Origin: a virus | Length of the DNA: 60,001 nt | Virus record (IMG/VR): IMGVR_UViG_3300042324_001336 | Location: 1-60,001 of that record | Reading direction: 5' to 3' (one strand) | Part shown: piece after piece, positions 47,484-56,248 of the stretch | Layout of the letters: the number at the start of each line of letters is the position of its first letter | Position numbering within the stretch: position 1 is the stretch's first letter | Notes under the pieces: generated by a model | Told to the model about the DNA's origin: nothing | The model's database searches: none | The model's input: only the letters and a program-made list of their open reading frames with translations | Made by a program: the position numbers and the translations under genes

Positions 47484-47491
47484 TATTATAC
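47484..47491 (-). promoter_or_regulatory. GTATAATA promoter-like box
   Basis: Immediately upstream of the late motif at 47471-47479; a place where both promoter classes are stacked. Confidence 0.45.
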
Positions 47492-47525
47492 CAACTTTTT
47501 AAAAAAGGTTTCCCTTTACTAAAAA

Positions 47526-48089
47526 TTACTTTATCATTGCTGCAAGTTTTTCGTTTGCTTGATCGATCTTAGAGAATTTAGACTCAAAGAAAGACTTTAA
47601 CTTGGCAACGATTGCTGTGATTTTACCAGACAACCTAGCAACGATCGCTTTAGCTTTATCAGTTAATTTAGATTCATCTAGTTTTTCAATATCGTATGAG
47701 TGTTTTACGTTTGATATTGCTGTGTTTTGTCTAACACATTCGTTGATAATTGCTTGAGCAGCAGCATCGACTAACCCTAGTGCCTGCTCTACAGCTTTAG
47801 CATAAGATGGGTTTTCAGAAGATCCGCCGTATCTTGAAATCTTGATAACGTATTTTTCAGTTGTTGCAAGCTTATCATTTAGGACTTTCATTGCATCAAA
47901 GATCGGCTTCATTGTTGCATCAAATGCACCAAGCTCAGTATTGATAGCTTTTGTTTCAGCTGTCAATTCTTTTAATCGAGTTTTGATTTCGTGAATTCTA
48001 TCAAGCTTAGCAACGATAGTTTTATCTTTGATTTGAGCTTCGTTAATCTTTGCTTCGTTAACAAATTGTGTGAATCTTTTAAGTTTCAT
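47526..48089 (-). CDS. Internal head protein candidate, coiled coil
   Basis: 187 aa. N-terminus MKLKRFTQFVNEAKINEA, then a long helical coiled coil (about 30-75 and 140-187), Lys/Ala-rich. It is nearly identical at its start to 48116-48667 and 24598-25929. E-A after FVNE fits cleavage by a gp21-type prohead protease, which is not in this window. Late motif 19 nt upstream. Confidence 0.63.
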   Translation of the reverse strand: MKLKRFTQFVNEAKINEAQIKDKTIVAKLDRIHEIKTRLKELTAETKAINTELGAFDATMKPIFDAMKVLNDKLATTEKYVIKISRYGGSSENPSYAKAVEQALGLVDAAAQAIINECVRQNTAISNVKHSYDIEKLDESKLTDKAKAIVARLSGKITAIVAKLKSFFESKFSKIDQANEKLAAMIK

Positions 48090-48108
48090 TTTAAAAAGTA
48101 ATTTTTGT

Positions 48109-48117
48109 TTATTTATT
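48109..48117 (-). promoter_or_regulatory. Late promoter motif AATAAATAA
   Basis: Upstream of 48089, overlapping the stop of 48116-48667. Confidence 0.5.
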
Positions 48118-48667
48118 AATAACGATCATCGTCGTAATCATCGTAGTCAGGCTCATCAGGTTCAAAATCCTCAACCGCTCTATCGAGAGCAGAGTCAGTT
48201 CTTTTTTTGAAAGTACCAGTTAAATCGACTAGAGTATTTGAATCGTAAAGAGCTTTGAATTTATTAATGAAGTCCTTGAGCTCTTCTCCTGTAATTTCTT
48301 CTTGCTCTGCATCGTATATTAAATCGCCAATTGCTGCATATTCATCAGCTCCTTCAAATCCCATGCTTTTTAACTCTTCAGCTTCAGGGGAATCTAGCAT
48401 GGCTTTAACCTGCGAAATTACTGAAGGATCAGTTACTTTATACACTCCGTCTACTCCATCAAAGTCAACATCATCAACTGAATAGCCGCCAACGAATCCG
48501 ACACTGCTATCGTCAGGCTCATAATCGAAAGATACGTCTAGTGTAACAAGCCAAATTATGTAGATTATTTCGTCTATTAAGAATATATTTTCTTCAACTT
48601 CAATAACTGACGAAGATTCTGTTATCAAGCTCTCTTTTACAAATTGTGAAAATCTCTTAAGTTTCAT
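48116..48667 (-). CDS. Internal head protein candidate, acidic
   Basis: 183 aa. N-terminus MKLKRFSQFVKESLITES, then an acidic body with EAEELKSMGFEGADEYAAI (about 93-111), which resembles the E-L-x-A-M-G-F-x-G modules in 24598-25929. C-terminal tail of Asp and Tyr. A late motif sits 17 nt before the start. Confidence 0.63.
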   Translation of the reverse strand: MKLKRFSQFVKESLITESSSVIEVEENIFLIDEIIYIIWLVTLDVSFDYEPDDSSVGFVGGYSVDDVDFDGVDGVYKVTDPSVISQVKAMLDSPEAEELKSMGFEGADEYAAIGDLIYDAEQEEITGEELKDFINKFKALYDSNTLVDLTGTFKKRTDSALDRAVEDFEPDEPDYDDYDDDRY

Positions 48668-48684
48668 TAGGGATCTTATTTTTA

Positions 48685-48693
48685 TTATTTATC
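48685..48693 (-). promoter_or_regulatory. Late promoter motif GATAAATAA
   Basis: Upstream of 48667, inside the end of 48689-48946. Confidence 0.5.
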
Positions 48694-48946
48694 CCTTAGT
48701 TCTGCCCAAAACTTCTACTGATACAGATACTCCATCTGGATTCTTTCTAACTCTGATAGTCGCTTCATCGAATCCCCTAATCCACAGTAGATCTTCAAGT
48801 ACTTCCTGAACATCGTCCGGATAGACTTCCGGATGAACTAGCCCCGGTTGGTACGGGTCATGTTCTAATTTCTCAGTAAACTCAAGAACGAGACGTTTCA
48901 TGTCCGCCTCGTTCTTTAGTGCATTTAATATAGAGCCTTTTGCCAT
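48689..48946 (-). CDS. Hypothetical protein, 85 aa
   Basis: Helical first half, beta hairpin at the end (ATIRVRKNPDGVSVSVEVLG). One-base overlap with the upstream gene. Not recognised. Confidence 0.5.
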   Translation of the reverse strand: MAKGSILNALKNEADMKRLVLEFTEKLEHDPYQPGLVHPEVYPDDVQEVLEDLLWIRGFDEATIRVRKNPDGVSVSVEVLGRTKG

Positions 48947-49644
48947 TACGATACGTATTTTGCAAAGTTAACTGCTGCCTTGTAAGCATCTTCATACGAA
49001 TGAATTGTCTTAGCACCACGTAGTCTAAAAGGAATATGATCTACTGCCCAACCAGCAAGGGTCATTTCTTCTTCTGACGCTTTATGGTCAGAGGTACTCT
49101 TTGCCCATTCTTCGCACTCTTTATAATACGAGTCCAGGTGCTTGCCGTAGAACTTTTCGTATTGAGGAAGGTCTTGTTCAGCAGGTTTCCATTTAGCATC
49201 AAATAGTTTATCGCCTTTTCCGAATGCACAAGAAGCACGGTGAGAATAACCAATCCACTGCTTTGCCTTCTTACTCCATGCAGTATGAGGATGAGATCCC
49301 TTTGTTGCTCTGAGGCCATTGTTGTAGTACCACCAACCTTCTTCAATTGATCCAACGTAAACTCCGTCTGGATTCATGCATGAATTGGGTAATGAGTACT
49401 CATCGTCTGGTCCGAACTTATGAACTCCTACCTTTAGCCCAGTAGTTGCTTCAATTTGTTTAATACATTCAGGATTTACAGCCCAACCTTCCAAATCTCT
49501 TTCAGGTCGGATTCGGCTTACTAACTTAGTAAATCCCAGATCCAAGTGGATCTTATTTAATTTAGTTTTGCCAGTGTAGTGAGGAAATCTCTCGAACTTC
49601 AACTGAATTTTGCCAAGGTATGGCGTTTGATTTTTAATTAACAT
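48946..49644 (-). CDS. Hypothetical protein, 232 aa
   Basis: Trp/Tyr-rich protein; the centre reads GSIEEGWWYYNNGLR...SHPHTAWSKKAKQWIGYSHR, in part, and AGWAVDHIPFRLRGAKTIHS near the end. I recall similar unassigned proteins from large phages. No catalytic motif seen. Confidence 0.55.
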   Translation of the reverse strand: MLIKNQTPYLGKIQLKFERFPHYTGKTKLNKIHLDLGFTKLVSRIRPERDLEGWAVNPECIKQIEATTGLKVGVHKFGPDDEYSLPNSCMNPDGVYVGSIEEGWWYYNNGLRATKGSHPHTAWSKKAKQWIGYSHRASCAFGKGDKLFDAKWKPAEQDLPQYEKFYGKHLDSYYKECEEWAKSTSDHKASEEEMTLAGWAVDHIPFRLRGAKTIHSYEDAYKAAVNFAKYVS

Positions 49645-49658
49645 ATACTGTTATTTTT

Positions 49659-49847
49659 TTAATAAGGATCAACTACCTCATCGACTGCGTCAGATAAGTC
49701 TTCGCCGACCGAGTTTATTAAATCCTTTGTTGCGGTAGCTTCGCCACCGGTTGCCACGTCAACTGCATCCTTTACGACTGCGATTGGTGACAATGCTGTT
49801 TTTACTGTTGCGCTTGCTATATTAGCGATTGCTCCGAATAGTCCCAT
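49659..49847 (-). CDS. Small hydrophobic/acidic phage protein, 62 aa
   Basis: MGLFGAIANIASATVKTAL... followed by VVKDAVDVATGGE and an acidic end. Small proteins of this shape are common in T4-like phages and have no assigned role. The start is amphipathic and may touch membranes. Confidence 0.55.
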   Translation of the reverse strand: MGLFGAIANIASATVKTALSPIAVVKDAVDVATGGEATATKDLINSVGEDLSDAVDEVVDPY

Positions 49848-49863
49848 TGTTTATTGATTTTTT

Positions 49864-49951
49864 TGGCGGAGGATGTAGGATTCGAACCTACGGTACCTTG
49901 CGGTACAACAGTTTTCAAGACTGCCGCGATCGACCACTCTGCCAATCCTCC
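49864..49951 (-). tRNA. tRNA-Ser(TGA)
   Basis: Class II; loop CTTGAAA on CAGT/ACTG; long arm GTACCGCAAGGTAC; CCA encoded. Second Ser(TGA) gene, isolated between protein genes. Confidence 0.93.
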
Positions 49952-49957
49952 TTTGAG

Positions 49958-50221
49958 TTACTTAGACTCGATTATATTATACGTACCTTCCATTACGCCA
50001 TAACTCGATTCTTCATGGAACTGATAGGTTTGAGCAACATCACTTGAATCCATCGGCCGAGTCAAATACCAGATTTGAGTCTCTTTCCACGTTACAGTTA
50101 CCAATTTTCTGCCCTTTGGTAAATTGATAGTGCCTTCACCGCCGAAGTTTTTAACTCGCGAGTTTTCAGTACATGAAGCGAATGAGAATAGGATCGCTGT
50201 TAAAATTACTAATTTTTTCAT
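49958..50221 (-). CDS. Lipoprotein, 87 aa
   Basis: Signal with lipobox FASC (Cys17). The mature part, NFGGEGTINLPKGRKLVTVTW then YLTRPM and YGVMEGTYNI, matches small lipoproteins I recall from Bacteroidota phages and T4-like phages. Function unknown. Confidence 0.6.
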   Translation of the reverse strand: MKKLVILTAILFSFASCTENSRVKNFGGEGTINLPKGRKLVTVTWKETQIWYLTRPMDSSDVAQTYQFHEESSYGVMEGTYNIIESK

Positions 50222-50229
50222 ATTGATTT

Positions 50230-50448
50230 TTATTTTAGAAAAAAGGAAAACGTTTCCTTAATGATTGTGATATTTACTTCATGCATGATTAACCATTTAA
50301 TCCAAGCGAATGGCATGAAAAAGAAGTCCATGATCGCCCAAAAAATGCTATTGTGAATCTGATAACCGATCATCGCAGTTAGCAGTGCAAAGATTGAATA
50401 AATTCCAGGATTCCAAACAACTCGTGGTTTATTAGTTTCTATTTCCAT
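50230..50448 (-). CDS. Small membrane protein, 72 aa
   Basis: Two hydrophobic helices (about 17-33 and 35-55) with IHNSIFWAIMDFFFMPFAWIKW in part. Similar small proteins occur in Bacteroidota and their phages. A GTATAATA box 5 nt before the ATG predicts a leaderless message. Confidence 0.58.
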   Translation of the reverse strand: MEIETNKPRVVWNPGIYSIFALLTAMIGYQIHNSIFWAIMDFFFMPFAWIKWLIMHEVNITIIKETFSFFLK

Positions 50449-50453
50449 AGAGT

Positions 50454-50461
50454 TATTATAC
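50454..50461 (-). promoter_or_regulatory. GTATAATA box, leaderless spacing
   Basis: Box, 5 nt (ACTCT), then the ATG at 50448; the same 5-nt linker follows the late box at 26519. Confidence 0.6.
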
Positions 50462-51139
50462 TAAATTTTCTGATCTTGGTTCAACGTTAATAACTGGCGG
50501 GCGATTATGCCATAGTCGATATCGTTCATCGACCACTGACGCATTAATAAATGTAGTACCGCCTATTTCTACTTGGCCCATCTCTTCGTGTATGTGGCCG
50601 AATACATGAACTTGGGGTTTAATTTGATCAACCTTAGCCTTTAGACTTTTACAACCAACGCTCCAACCTTCTCTGATAGTTTTATCCAAGATTCCATGAG
50701 GAGGCCCGTGCGTTATCAGAACATCAATTCCTTCCGGAATAAGATCCCAATGTGGACCTATTTCATTTTCATATCGATTAAATGCCCAATTATGAAAGAA
50801 TGGAGTTACTGGACTTCCCCAGAATTTAATACCCTCAATCGTTACGCCACTATCATTTAAGTAGGTAATTCCAGGATACTCAGCAAGCAGAGCCTGAACC
50901 TCCTCTGGTTTTGCTACCTCAAAAAAGAAGTCGTGGTTTCCAGCAATTAGGATCTTATGCATATAGGGTTGTGAACTAAACCATTTAAGGAATACTCTAA
51001 TTTCACGCTCAGTTCCACGCCCAGATACATCACCTGCGTGGACCAAGATAGGACCTCCAGGCAGAAGATCATTTAGGTCTTCTGTATTAACTGGATCAGA
51101 TACAATCCAATGTGTATCACTTATAAATGTAATTTCCAT
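50456..51139 (-). CDS. Metallophosphoesterase, MPPED/UPF0046 type
   Basis: 227 aa: SDTHW 7-11, HAGDVSG, AGNHDFF, THGPPHGILD and FGHIHEE give the complete calcineurin-like metal set. The T-H-G-P-P motif is typical of the MPPED/UPF0046 group, which hydrolyses phosphodiesters such as cyclic nucleotides. Its start overlaps the thioredoxin stop by 1 bp. Confidence 0.87.
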   Translation of the reverse strand: MEITFISDTHWIVSDPVNTEDLNDLLPGGPILVHAGDVSGRGTEREIRVFLKWFSSQPYMHKILIAGNHDFFFEVAKPEEVQALLAEYPGITYLNDSGVTIEGIKFWGSPVTPFFHNWAFNRYENEIGPHWDLIPEGIDVLITHGPPHGILDKTIREGWSVGCKSLKAKVDQIKPQVHVFGHIHEEMGQVEIGGTTFINASVVDERYRLWHNRPPVINVEPRSENLV

Positions 51140-51417
51140 TATGAATTTTGTATTGTTTCGATTTCTTCAAGTATCTGATTCTTTGTTCTAAGACCACTAA
51201 GTCTCTTTACTTCTTGATCGTCTTTAACAAAAATAAGAGTAGGGATTCCCCTGATTCCAAATTTACTGGCAAGTTCAGGATTTTCGTCAACGTTTACCTT
51301 TCTAATCTCAATTTGAGAATCAGGTACATTAAATCGTTCCGATAATTCTGAAATAGCTGGCATCATTACTTTACAAGGACCGCACCATGGAGCCCAATAG
51401 TCTGTTATAATTAACAT
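51139..51417 (-). CDS. Thioredoxin
   Basis: 92 aa. WCGPC at 11-15 and the cis-Pro loop GIRGIPTLIFV near 62-72. Probably supplies electrons to a reductase such as a virus ribonucleotide reductase, not in this window. 3 nt from the zinc-ribbon gene. Confidence 0.93.
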   Translation of the reverse strand: MLIITDYWAPWCGPCKVMMPAISELSERFNVPDSQIEIRKVNVDENPELASKFGIRGIPTLIFVKDDQEVKRLSGLRTKNQILEEIETIQNS

Positions 51418-51420
51418 AAG

Positions 51421-51666
51421 TTAAGAGATAATTTTAGGTTTGTCAGTTGATTGAGGTTTAGCGTCCTTTACTTGAAACTGTTCATTTACGTGAGAGCACT
51501 TTGAGCAGGTAAAAGTAGGAACTGGGACAATCATATCCTCAGCTGATCCTGTTAATAATTTAGAAACTCTACGTAAGTAGCTCGCTTCTTTAAACGTATC
51601 GTTCCCGCAAGATTCGCAAACGATTGGGCTTGAATTTTCAAGACCGACTCTGACATTTTGATCCAT
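51421..51666 (-). CDS. Zinc-ribbon protein, 81 aa
   Basis: Two C-x-x-C knuckles, CESCGN near 18-23 and CSKC near 54-57, form a zinc ribbon. Short flexible tail. Cotranscribed with thioredoxin. Function unknown. Confidence 0.6.
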   Translation of the reverse strand: MDQNVRVGLENSSPIVCESCGNDTFKEASYLRRVSKLLTGSAEDMIVPVPTFTCSKCSHVNEQFQVKDAKPQSTDKPKIIS

Positions 51667-51726
51667 ATTTCAGTTTAATTTATTCTACTATAAAAGTCGA
51701 AAGGGTTTAACAAGTTAAACAAAAAA

Positions 51727-51744
51727 TGCCTAGAAATCTAGGCA
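51727..51744 (-). terminator. Rho-independent terminator
   Basis: TGCCTAGA-TT-TCTAGGCA followed by TTTTT on the minus strand; closes the lipoprotein gene 51769-51942. Confidence 0.85.
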
Positions 51745-51768
51745 CTTAGAGTCGAGAGGTTTCTCTGA

Positions 51769-51942
51769 TTACTTTACAGTAACTGTGTCAACTAGAGTTG
51801 AGTCAGTGGTTACTGAAGTTGAGTCAACTAGAGTTGAGTCAGCAACAGTAACAGTAGAGTCAGCTGGAGCAGAGTTAGAACAGCTAGTGATAGCGATCAT
51901 TGCAACTAGTGCAAAAGCGAAAAGCAAAATTGATTTCTTCAT
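51769..51942 (-). CDS. Small lipoprotein with Asp-Ser-Thr repeats, 57 aa
   Basis: MKKSILLFAFALVAMIAITSC is a textbook lipoprotein signal (Cys21). The mature tail is D-S-T-x-V/L repeats (ADSTVTVADSTLVDSTS...). A terminator follows directly. Short Bacteroidota lipoproteins look the same, which supports the host call. The opposite-strand frame is its shadow. Confidence 0.7.
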   Translation of the reverse strand: MKKSILLFAFALVAMIAITSCSNSAPADSTVTVADSTLVDSTSVTTDSTLVDTVTVK

Positions 51943-51983
51943 GTTTCTGGTTATTTTTGTTTTTAATTTAGAGAATTATTATA

Positions 51984-52385
51984 CTAAGAATTTGTGCAGA
52001 GTTTCCGAATAAGCCATCTTCTGGCCTCAAGTTGATCGCGATATCCTCTCTTATTACACGTTATCTCGTATGGATGTTTTTCGTAACTTGTTCGGTATTC
52101 TCCGTATTTTTCCATGTCCTGTTTGAAATGGGTGTATTCATGGATTACTGTGCTGCACCAAGAAAGTAACGACCTGTGTCTTTTTGGATTTAAAATGATT
52201 GTGTTTTGACAAGGTTCATACATTCCGAAATGTATATGGTTCGGATCAATCTGAATCTTCAACGTTTTGAGATTGTTGTACTTACTTGGGCCATACTTTT
52301 CAATACACCATCCCAAAAGAAGATTCGCACTCTTCTTATTAATGTATTCTCTCACGGTAAGGTTATTTATCATAGTTTTAAGCAT
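51984..52385 (-). CDS. Small zinc metallopeptidase-like protein
   Basis: 133 aa, basic. HEYTH at 82-86 gives the H-E-x-x-H motif, with downstream HPYE near 104-107 as in SprT/minigluzincin-like proteins. No signal peptide, so it would act in the cytosol. Divergent from 52427. Confidence 0.6.
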   Translation of the reverse strand: MLKTMINNLTVREYINKKSANLLLGWCIEKYGPSKYNNLKTLKIQIDPNHIHFGMYEPCQNTIILNPKRHRSLLSWCSTVIHEYTHFKQDMEKYGEYRTSYEKHPYEITCNKRGYRDQLEARRWLIRKLCTNS

Positions 52386-52426
52386 AGCCTGTTAGTTAAA
52401 TAATAAAAAGTACAAAGGAAAATATT

Positions 52427-53029
52427 ATGAATTACACAAAAGAAATGATCGAGGCTGCAGTTAAGGCAAAGGGTTATGCTTGGTTCGAAGGGGCCAAAGA
52501 CTATGACCTAAATCTAGTTGGGGTTAGAAATAACTCAGCGGCAATCGCAGATAAAGTTACTAATCTATTTGACGATTGGATGACTGCTTCTTATAAAGTT
52601 AACGGCGTATGGCAATTTAACTGCTGGCCAATAACTACTGATCCGGGTAAGAAAGCTATGCTTGAATATCACAATCCAAATGGAGTTGCTCGAGTAGTTC
52701 CAGGACAATATCGTGGAATGTGGGCGATTGGATTACACCAGGGCAAATACGAAGCACTAAGACAGGTTAAGCCAGTTAAAGTTTATCGTGATAAAAACAA
52801 AGACATGAAGTATGACGAAACAACAATTCAAGAAGGAATCTTTGGAATTAACGGTCACCGCTCTAACCCAAAAACTCAATCTGAATACGTTGAAAACTGG
52901 TCCGAAGGTTGTCAAGTATTTAAAAAGGTTGCAGACTTTAATGCCTTAATGAAACTTGCAAATCTAGCTAAAGCAATCCACGGAAATTCATTCACTTACA
53001 CTCTATTGGAATCAACTGATATTGTTTAA
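52427..53029 (+). CDS. LD-transpeptidase-like cell-wall protein (putative)
   Basis: 200 aa. WPITTDPG, VARVVPGQYRGMWAIGLHQGKY, YRDKNKDMKYD and FGINGHRSN...WSEGCQVF. The His followed by x-x-G-C resembles the active-site pair of LD-transpeptidases (H...S-x-G-C), and the gene opens the lysis cassette. It could act on peptidoglycan in the virion. Known from other Bacteroidota phages by pattern only. Confidence 0.55.
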   Translation: MNYTKEMIEAAVKAKGYAWFEGAKDYDLNLVGVRNNSAAIADKVTNLFDDWMTASYKVNGVWQFNCWPITTDPGKKAMLEYHNPNGVARVVPGQYRGMWAIGLHQGKYEALRQVKPVKVYRDKNKDMKYDETTIQEGIFGINGHRSNPKTQSEYVENWSEGCQVFKKVADFNALMKLANLAKAIHGNSFTYTLLESTDIV

Positions 53030-53049
53030 GAATTTACGAGTTTACTAGT

Positions 53050-53077
53050 AACCCCCAGCTTAAACTGGGGGTTTTTT
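53050..53077 (+). terminator. Rho-independent terminator
   Basis: Stem AACCCCCAG/CTGGGGGTT and TTTT; closes 52427-53029. Confidence 0.88.
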
Positions 53078-53103
53078 AATGACTCTTTTTTAGGTCAGTA
53101 ATT

Positions 53104-53112
53104 GATAAATAA
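53104..53112 (+). promoter_or_regulatory. Late promoter motif GATAAATAA
   Basis: 17 nt before the endolysin start at 53130. Confidence 0.6.
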
Positions 53113-53129
53113 CAAAAAACCCTTTTCAA

Positions 53130-53954
53130 ATGCTATTAAAGAATGGATCTAATGGCCCAGAGGTTGCCAAAATGCAAGCACTCCTAGGAGTAGGCGCAGA
53201 TGGAAGCTTCGGACCTGGAACAGAAACCGCTGTCAAAGCATGGCAGCAAGCAAACGGGCTTACTCCTGACGGTATCGTCGGAGATGCTACTTGGGCTAAG
53301 ATGTTTGGTGCAGCTCCAGTTGCAGCTCCAGCAGCTACGCCAATCCCACCATCAAGTTTTAAACTTGAAAAACTAGCTGGACATGTACCAGCAGCAGTAA
53401 TCGCTCAAATTCCTGACACAGCTGCAAAATTCGGAATCACTAATCCTTTAAGATTAGCTCACTTCCTTGCGCAATGTGGACACGAAAGTGGAGGATTCAA
53501 AGCAGTTAACGAGAATCTAAACTATTCAGCTGACGGTCTTAAAAAGATCTTCGGAAAGTATTTTCCTGGTAACTTAAACGAGTCTTATGCTCGTCAACCT
53601 GAAAAAATCGCTGCTAGAGTGTATGCTTCTAGAATGGGTAATGGAGATGAAGCTTCGAAAGAAGGTTTTAAATTCAGAGGTCGCGGTTACATTCAATTGA
53701 CTGGTAAATCGAATTACACAAACTTTGCAAAATTTATCGGCGAGGATACTGTTGCTAATCCGGATCTAGTCGCTACAAAATACCCACTCGCATCGGCTGC
53801 TTTCTTTTTTCAGTCTAATGGCTTATGGGCGATTTGTGATAAAGGAGCAGACACTGCTGCTGTAACTGCGGTAACTAAGAGAGTTAATGGTGGAACGATT
53901 GGTTTGGCTGACCGTATTAAACACTTTAACGAGTATTACGCTTTATTAAAATAA
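53130..53954 (+). CDS. GH19 endolysin with peptidoglycan-binding domain
   Basis: 274 aa. An N-terminal PG_binding_1 domain (about 1-60, GSNGPEVAKMQALLG) is followed by an Ala/Pro linker and a GH19 chitinase-like domain (about 80-274) with catalytic Glu119 in CGHESGGF, NENLNYS, FRGRGYIQLTGKSNY. It cleaves glycan strands at lysis. No signal peptide, so it needs a holin. Confidence 0.94.
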   Translation: MLLKNGSNGPEVAKMQALLGVGADGSFGPGTETAVKAWQQANGLTPDGIVGDATWAKMFGAAPVAAPAATPIPPSSFKLEKLAGHVPAAVIAQIPDTAAKFGITNPLRLAHFLAQCGHESGGFKAVNENLNYSADGLKKIFGKYFPGNLNESYARQPEKIAARVYASRMGNGDEASKEGFKFRGRGYIQLTGKSNYTNFAKFIGEDTVANPDLVATKYPLASAAFFFQSNGLWAICDKGADTAAVTAVTKRVNGGTIGLADRIKHFNEYYALLK

Positions 53955-53972
53955 AAAAACAAATGTTCTTCG

Positions 53973-55895
53973 ATGAAAAAAATAATCTTTATTCTATTCG
54001 CACTAGTCACGTGCGCACTCTCTACTGGAGTTTATGCTCAAAGTGGACCTCCTGCCCCAGGCGCAGGAATTTGGACAATCATTGATACGACATATCAAGT
54101 TGGTACAAGTACGCTAGGTCAGTCCAAAGCCAGAATCACGCTAAAGAATGCAACTATCTCAAAATACACAGGTATTCAAACTCGAATATTTTACGATAAG
54201 GATGCATTTGCTAGTGCATCAGTTGCGCTAGTTGGATCGCCTACTAACTTATATTTACAGTCAGTAGATAGTAATGCTACCGGTTACGTAACCCTTTCAT
54301 TAGTGTATACTGGAAACAGCAGTACTTATACTCTAGCGGACGGTGAAACCTTTGAAATAACCTTTACTCACGTTGCAGCTGCATCGTTTTATGCGTTACC
54401 CTCAATCAGTGCTCTTACGTTTAGTGGCGCAGCTTCTTTTACTACACTCGCTGCATCTCAGACAGGTTTAGATACTACTCTAAGCAAGCATAGCTACGGC
54501 GGTGTATGGGAACAGCCTACTTTAGACTTCCATGGTAAATTTACAAACGTTACTGGAACTGGAGCAAAGAACTTAACTTTAGCTCTTGAGAAAAAGGTAA
54601 AAGCTGGAGGTACTTGGGGAACTCATGATACGTACGTAACTGACCTAAGTGGAAATTTTGCATTTAGCGAAATTATTGATACTACTTATTATGATGTACG
54701 CCTTGCAATTAAAGGTGATACGATGACGGTAGGAAACGTTATATCAACAGCAGATGCTCAATTAATTAATCAATGGGTGTTAGGGTCAGCGACTCCTTCC
54801 GGATTCGACTTCTATACAGCAGATGTTAACGGTTCAACTAACGTAACAATAACTGATGCATACGGAGTATTTGGTAGAATTGCTGGAAGATTCACTGAAT
54901 GGCCTAATGCCGTTGAGGATGTTAAGTTCTTTACTGCTGCCCAATACACAACAATCACAGGATCTCCATCGACTAACTATACTTCAACTTATGCTGGAGT
55001 AACAAACTTCTACTACGACATTTTACCAGGACAACCTGATTCAGTTCAATATTACGTACTTGTTCCAGGAGATGCAAACGGTACGGGTTACAACATGGCT
55101 CGTTTAACGCCAATTGAAGTAATGATCAATCCACCGGCTGGAACCCCAGCTCAAACTGAAAACGTAATTGATATGACAGTTGAATACGATTTTCCAACGA
55201 GCTCAATTGAAGTTAATCTTCCTAATCTTTCTGTAAATTCAGGAAATCTAGTAGAAATACCGGTTACTGTTAAAACTGGAGGAAAGGATATTTCGTCTCT
55301 TCAATTAGCAATGTTATACGATCAGACCTTATTGGAATTTAAAGACATTACTAACTCTGCTAAATCAATGCAGTGGATGTCTTCATTCAATCCAACTGGC
55401 GGAATTATCGAATGGGCCGGTTACGATCCATCAGCTAACAAAAGCTACATGATTCCAGATAATTATGAAGTTTTTAAATTGAGATTTATCGCACTTAAAC
55501 CTCAAATTGATTGGGAGGCATCGCCTTTGTATACTTCTAGAAAATTCTCAGGAGACAATCAATCTAGGGATTTATCAATCACCGCAGCAAACGGCATCTT
55601 AATCGTTGCTAAAATGGCTGGACCTTCTGGTCAATTGGATAACTTTGAAATTACCGCATTTCCCAATCCAACTACTGGAGAGATAAGCTTTGACTTCTCA
55701 GTTAAGAATAGCGGAATGGTTAAGTTAGTAATCGTTGACCTAAACGGATCAGAACAATTTGTTATACTTGATCAAGACATGCCAGCTGGAAAATACGTAT
55801 ACTCTTCCAATATTAATCAGTTAACTAGCGGATTATACGTTGCTTCTTTACAGGCAGTTGATCAAATTAACTCTACTAAAATCATAAAAAAATAA
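53973..55895 (+). CDS. Secreted T9SS cargo with cohesin-like and dockerin-like domains
   Basis: 640 aa. Signal peptide 1-22 (AQ). A first cohesin-like beta domain covers about 30-140. A dockerin-like calcium loop DVNGSTNVTITDAYGVF starts at 284, followed by a second loop region with DANGTG. A second cohesin-like domain covers about 412-535 (NLSVNSGNLVEIPVTV). The type IX sorting domain (ITAFPNPTTGEISFDF...) covers about 555-640. Such cargo is exported by the host T9SS and anchored or released at the cell surface. 18 nt after the endolysin; expressed with the lysis cassette. Confidence 0.85.
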   Translation: MKKIIFILFALVTCALSTGVYAQSGPPAPGAGIWTIIDTTYQVGTSTLGQSKARITLKNATISKYTGIQTRIFYDKDAFASASVALVGSPTNLYLQSVDSNATGYVTLSLVYTGNSSTYTLADGETFEITFTHVAAASFYALPSISALTFSGAASFTTLAASQTGLDTTLSKHSYGGVWEQPTLDFHGKFTNVTGTGAKNLTLALEKKVKAGGTWGTHDTYVTDLSGNFAFSEIIDTTYYDVRLAIKGDTMTVGNVISTADAQLINQWVLGSATPSGFDFYTADVNGSTNVTITDAYGVFGRIAGRFTEWPNAVEDVKFFTAAQYTTITGSPSTNYTSTYAGVTNFYYDILPGQPDSVQYYVLVPGDANGTGYNMARLTPIEVMINPPAGTPAQTENVIDMTVEYDFPTSSIEVNLPNLSVNSGNLVEIPVTVKTGGKDISSLQLAMLYDQTLLEFKDITNSAKSMQWMSSFNPTGGIIEWAGYDPSANKSYMIPDNYEVFKLRFIALKPQIDWEASPLYTSRKFSGDNQSRDLSITAANGILIVAKMAGPSGQLDNFEITAFPNPTTGEISFDFSVKNSGMVKLVIVDLNGSEQFVILDQDMPAGKYVYSSNINQLTSGLYVASLQAVDQINSTKIIKK

Positions 55896-55902
55896 ACAAA
55901 CA

Positions 55903-56244
55903 ATGTCTGAGGAAACAAACGCAGCAGAAACAAATGATGGAACATGGTCAGGTCTTAAGAAGACCCTGATCGGTACGATCTCTACGGCAGTTTTAGCTGG
56001 AGGTACATGGCTTACAACTACTCTATTTAACGGAGGTGACCATGAAAAAGAAGAAACGAAAACTGAACAGGTTGCACCAGCAGCTCAACCAGTTATCAAC
56101 GTTAATCTTGAAAACAATAATACAAATCAACAAAAACAATCAGGCGGAACTAACACAGTAATCCGTGAGAGAGTTGTTGAGAAAGCTCCAGCTGAAAAAC
56201 CAGCGGAAAAGAAGAAGAGCGAGTCTGAAGACGCTCCTTGGTAA
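55903..56244 (+). CDS. Small membrane protein of the lysis cassette
   Basis: 113 aa. One hydrophobic helix (about 20-42, LIGTISTAVLAGGTWLTTTL), Asn/Gln-rich middle and Lys/Glu/Pro C-terminus. Position between T9SS cargo and holin-like gene, with a terminator after it. A spanin-like or holin-accessory role is a guess. Confidence 0.55.
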   Translation: MSEETNAAETNDGTWSGLKKTLIGTISTAVLAGGTWLTTTLFNGGDHEKEETKTEQVAPAAQPVINVNLENNNTNQQKQSGGTNTVIRERVVEKAPAEKPAEKKKSESEDAPW

Positions 56245-56248
56245 TCAG

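Noticed and set aside
51785-52012. Plus-strand 75-aa ORF (Val/Glu/Ser-rich)
   Set aside because: It is the antisense of the lipoprotein gene 51769-51942, which has a proper lipobox and terminator.
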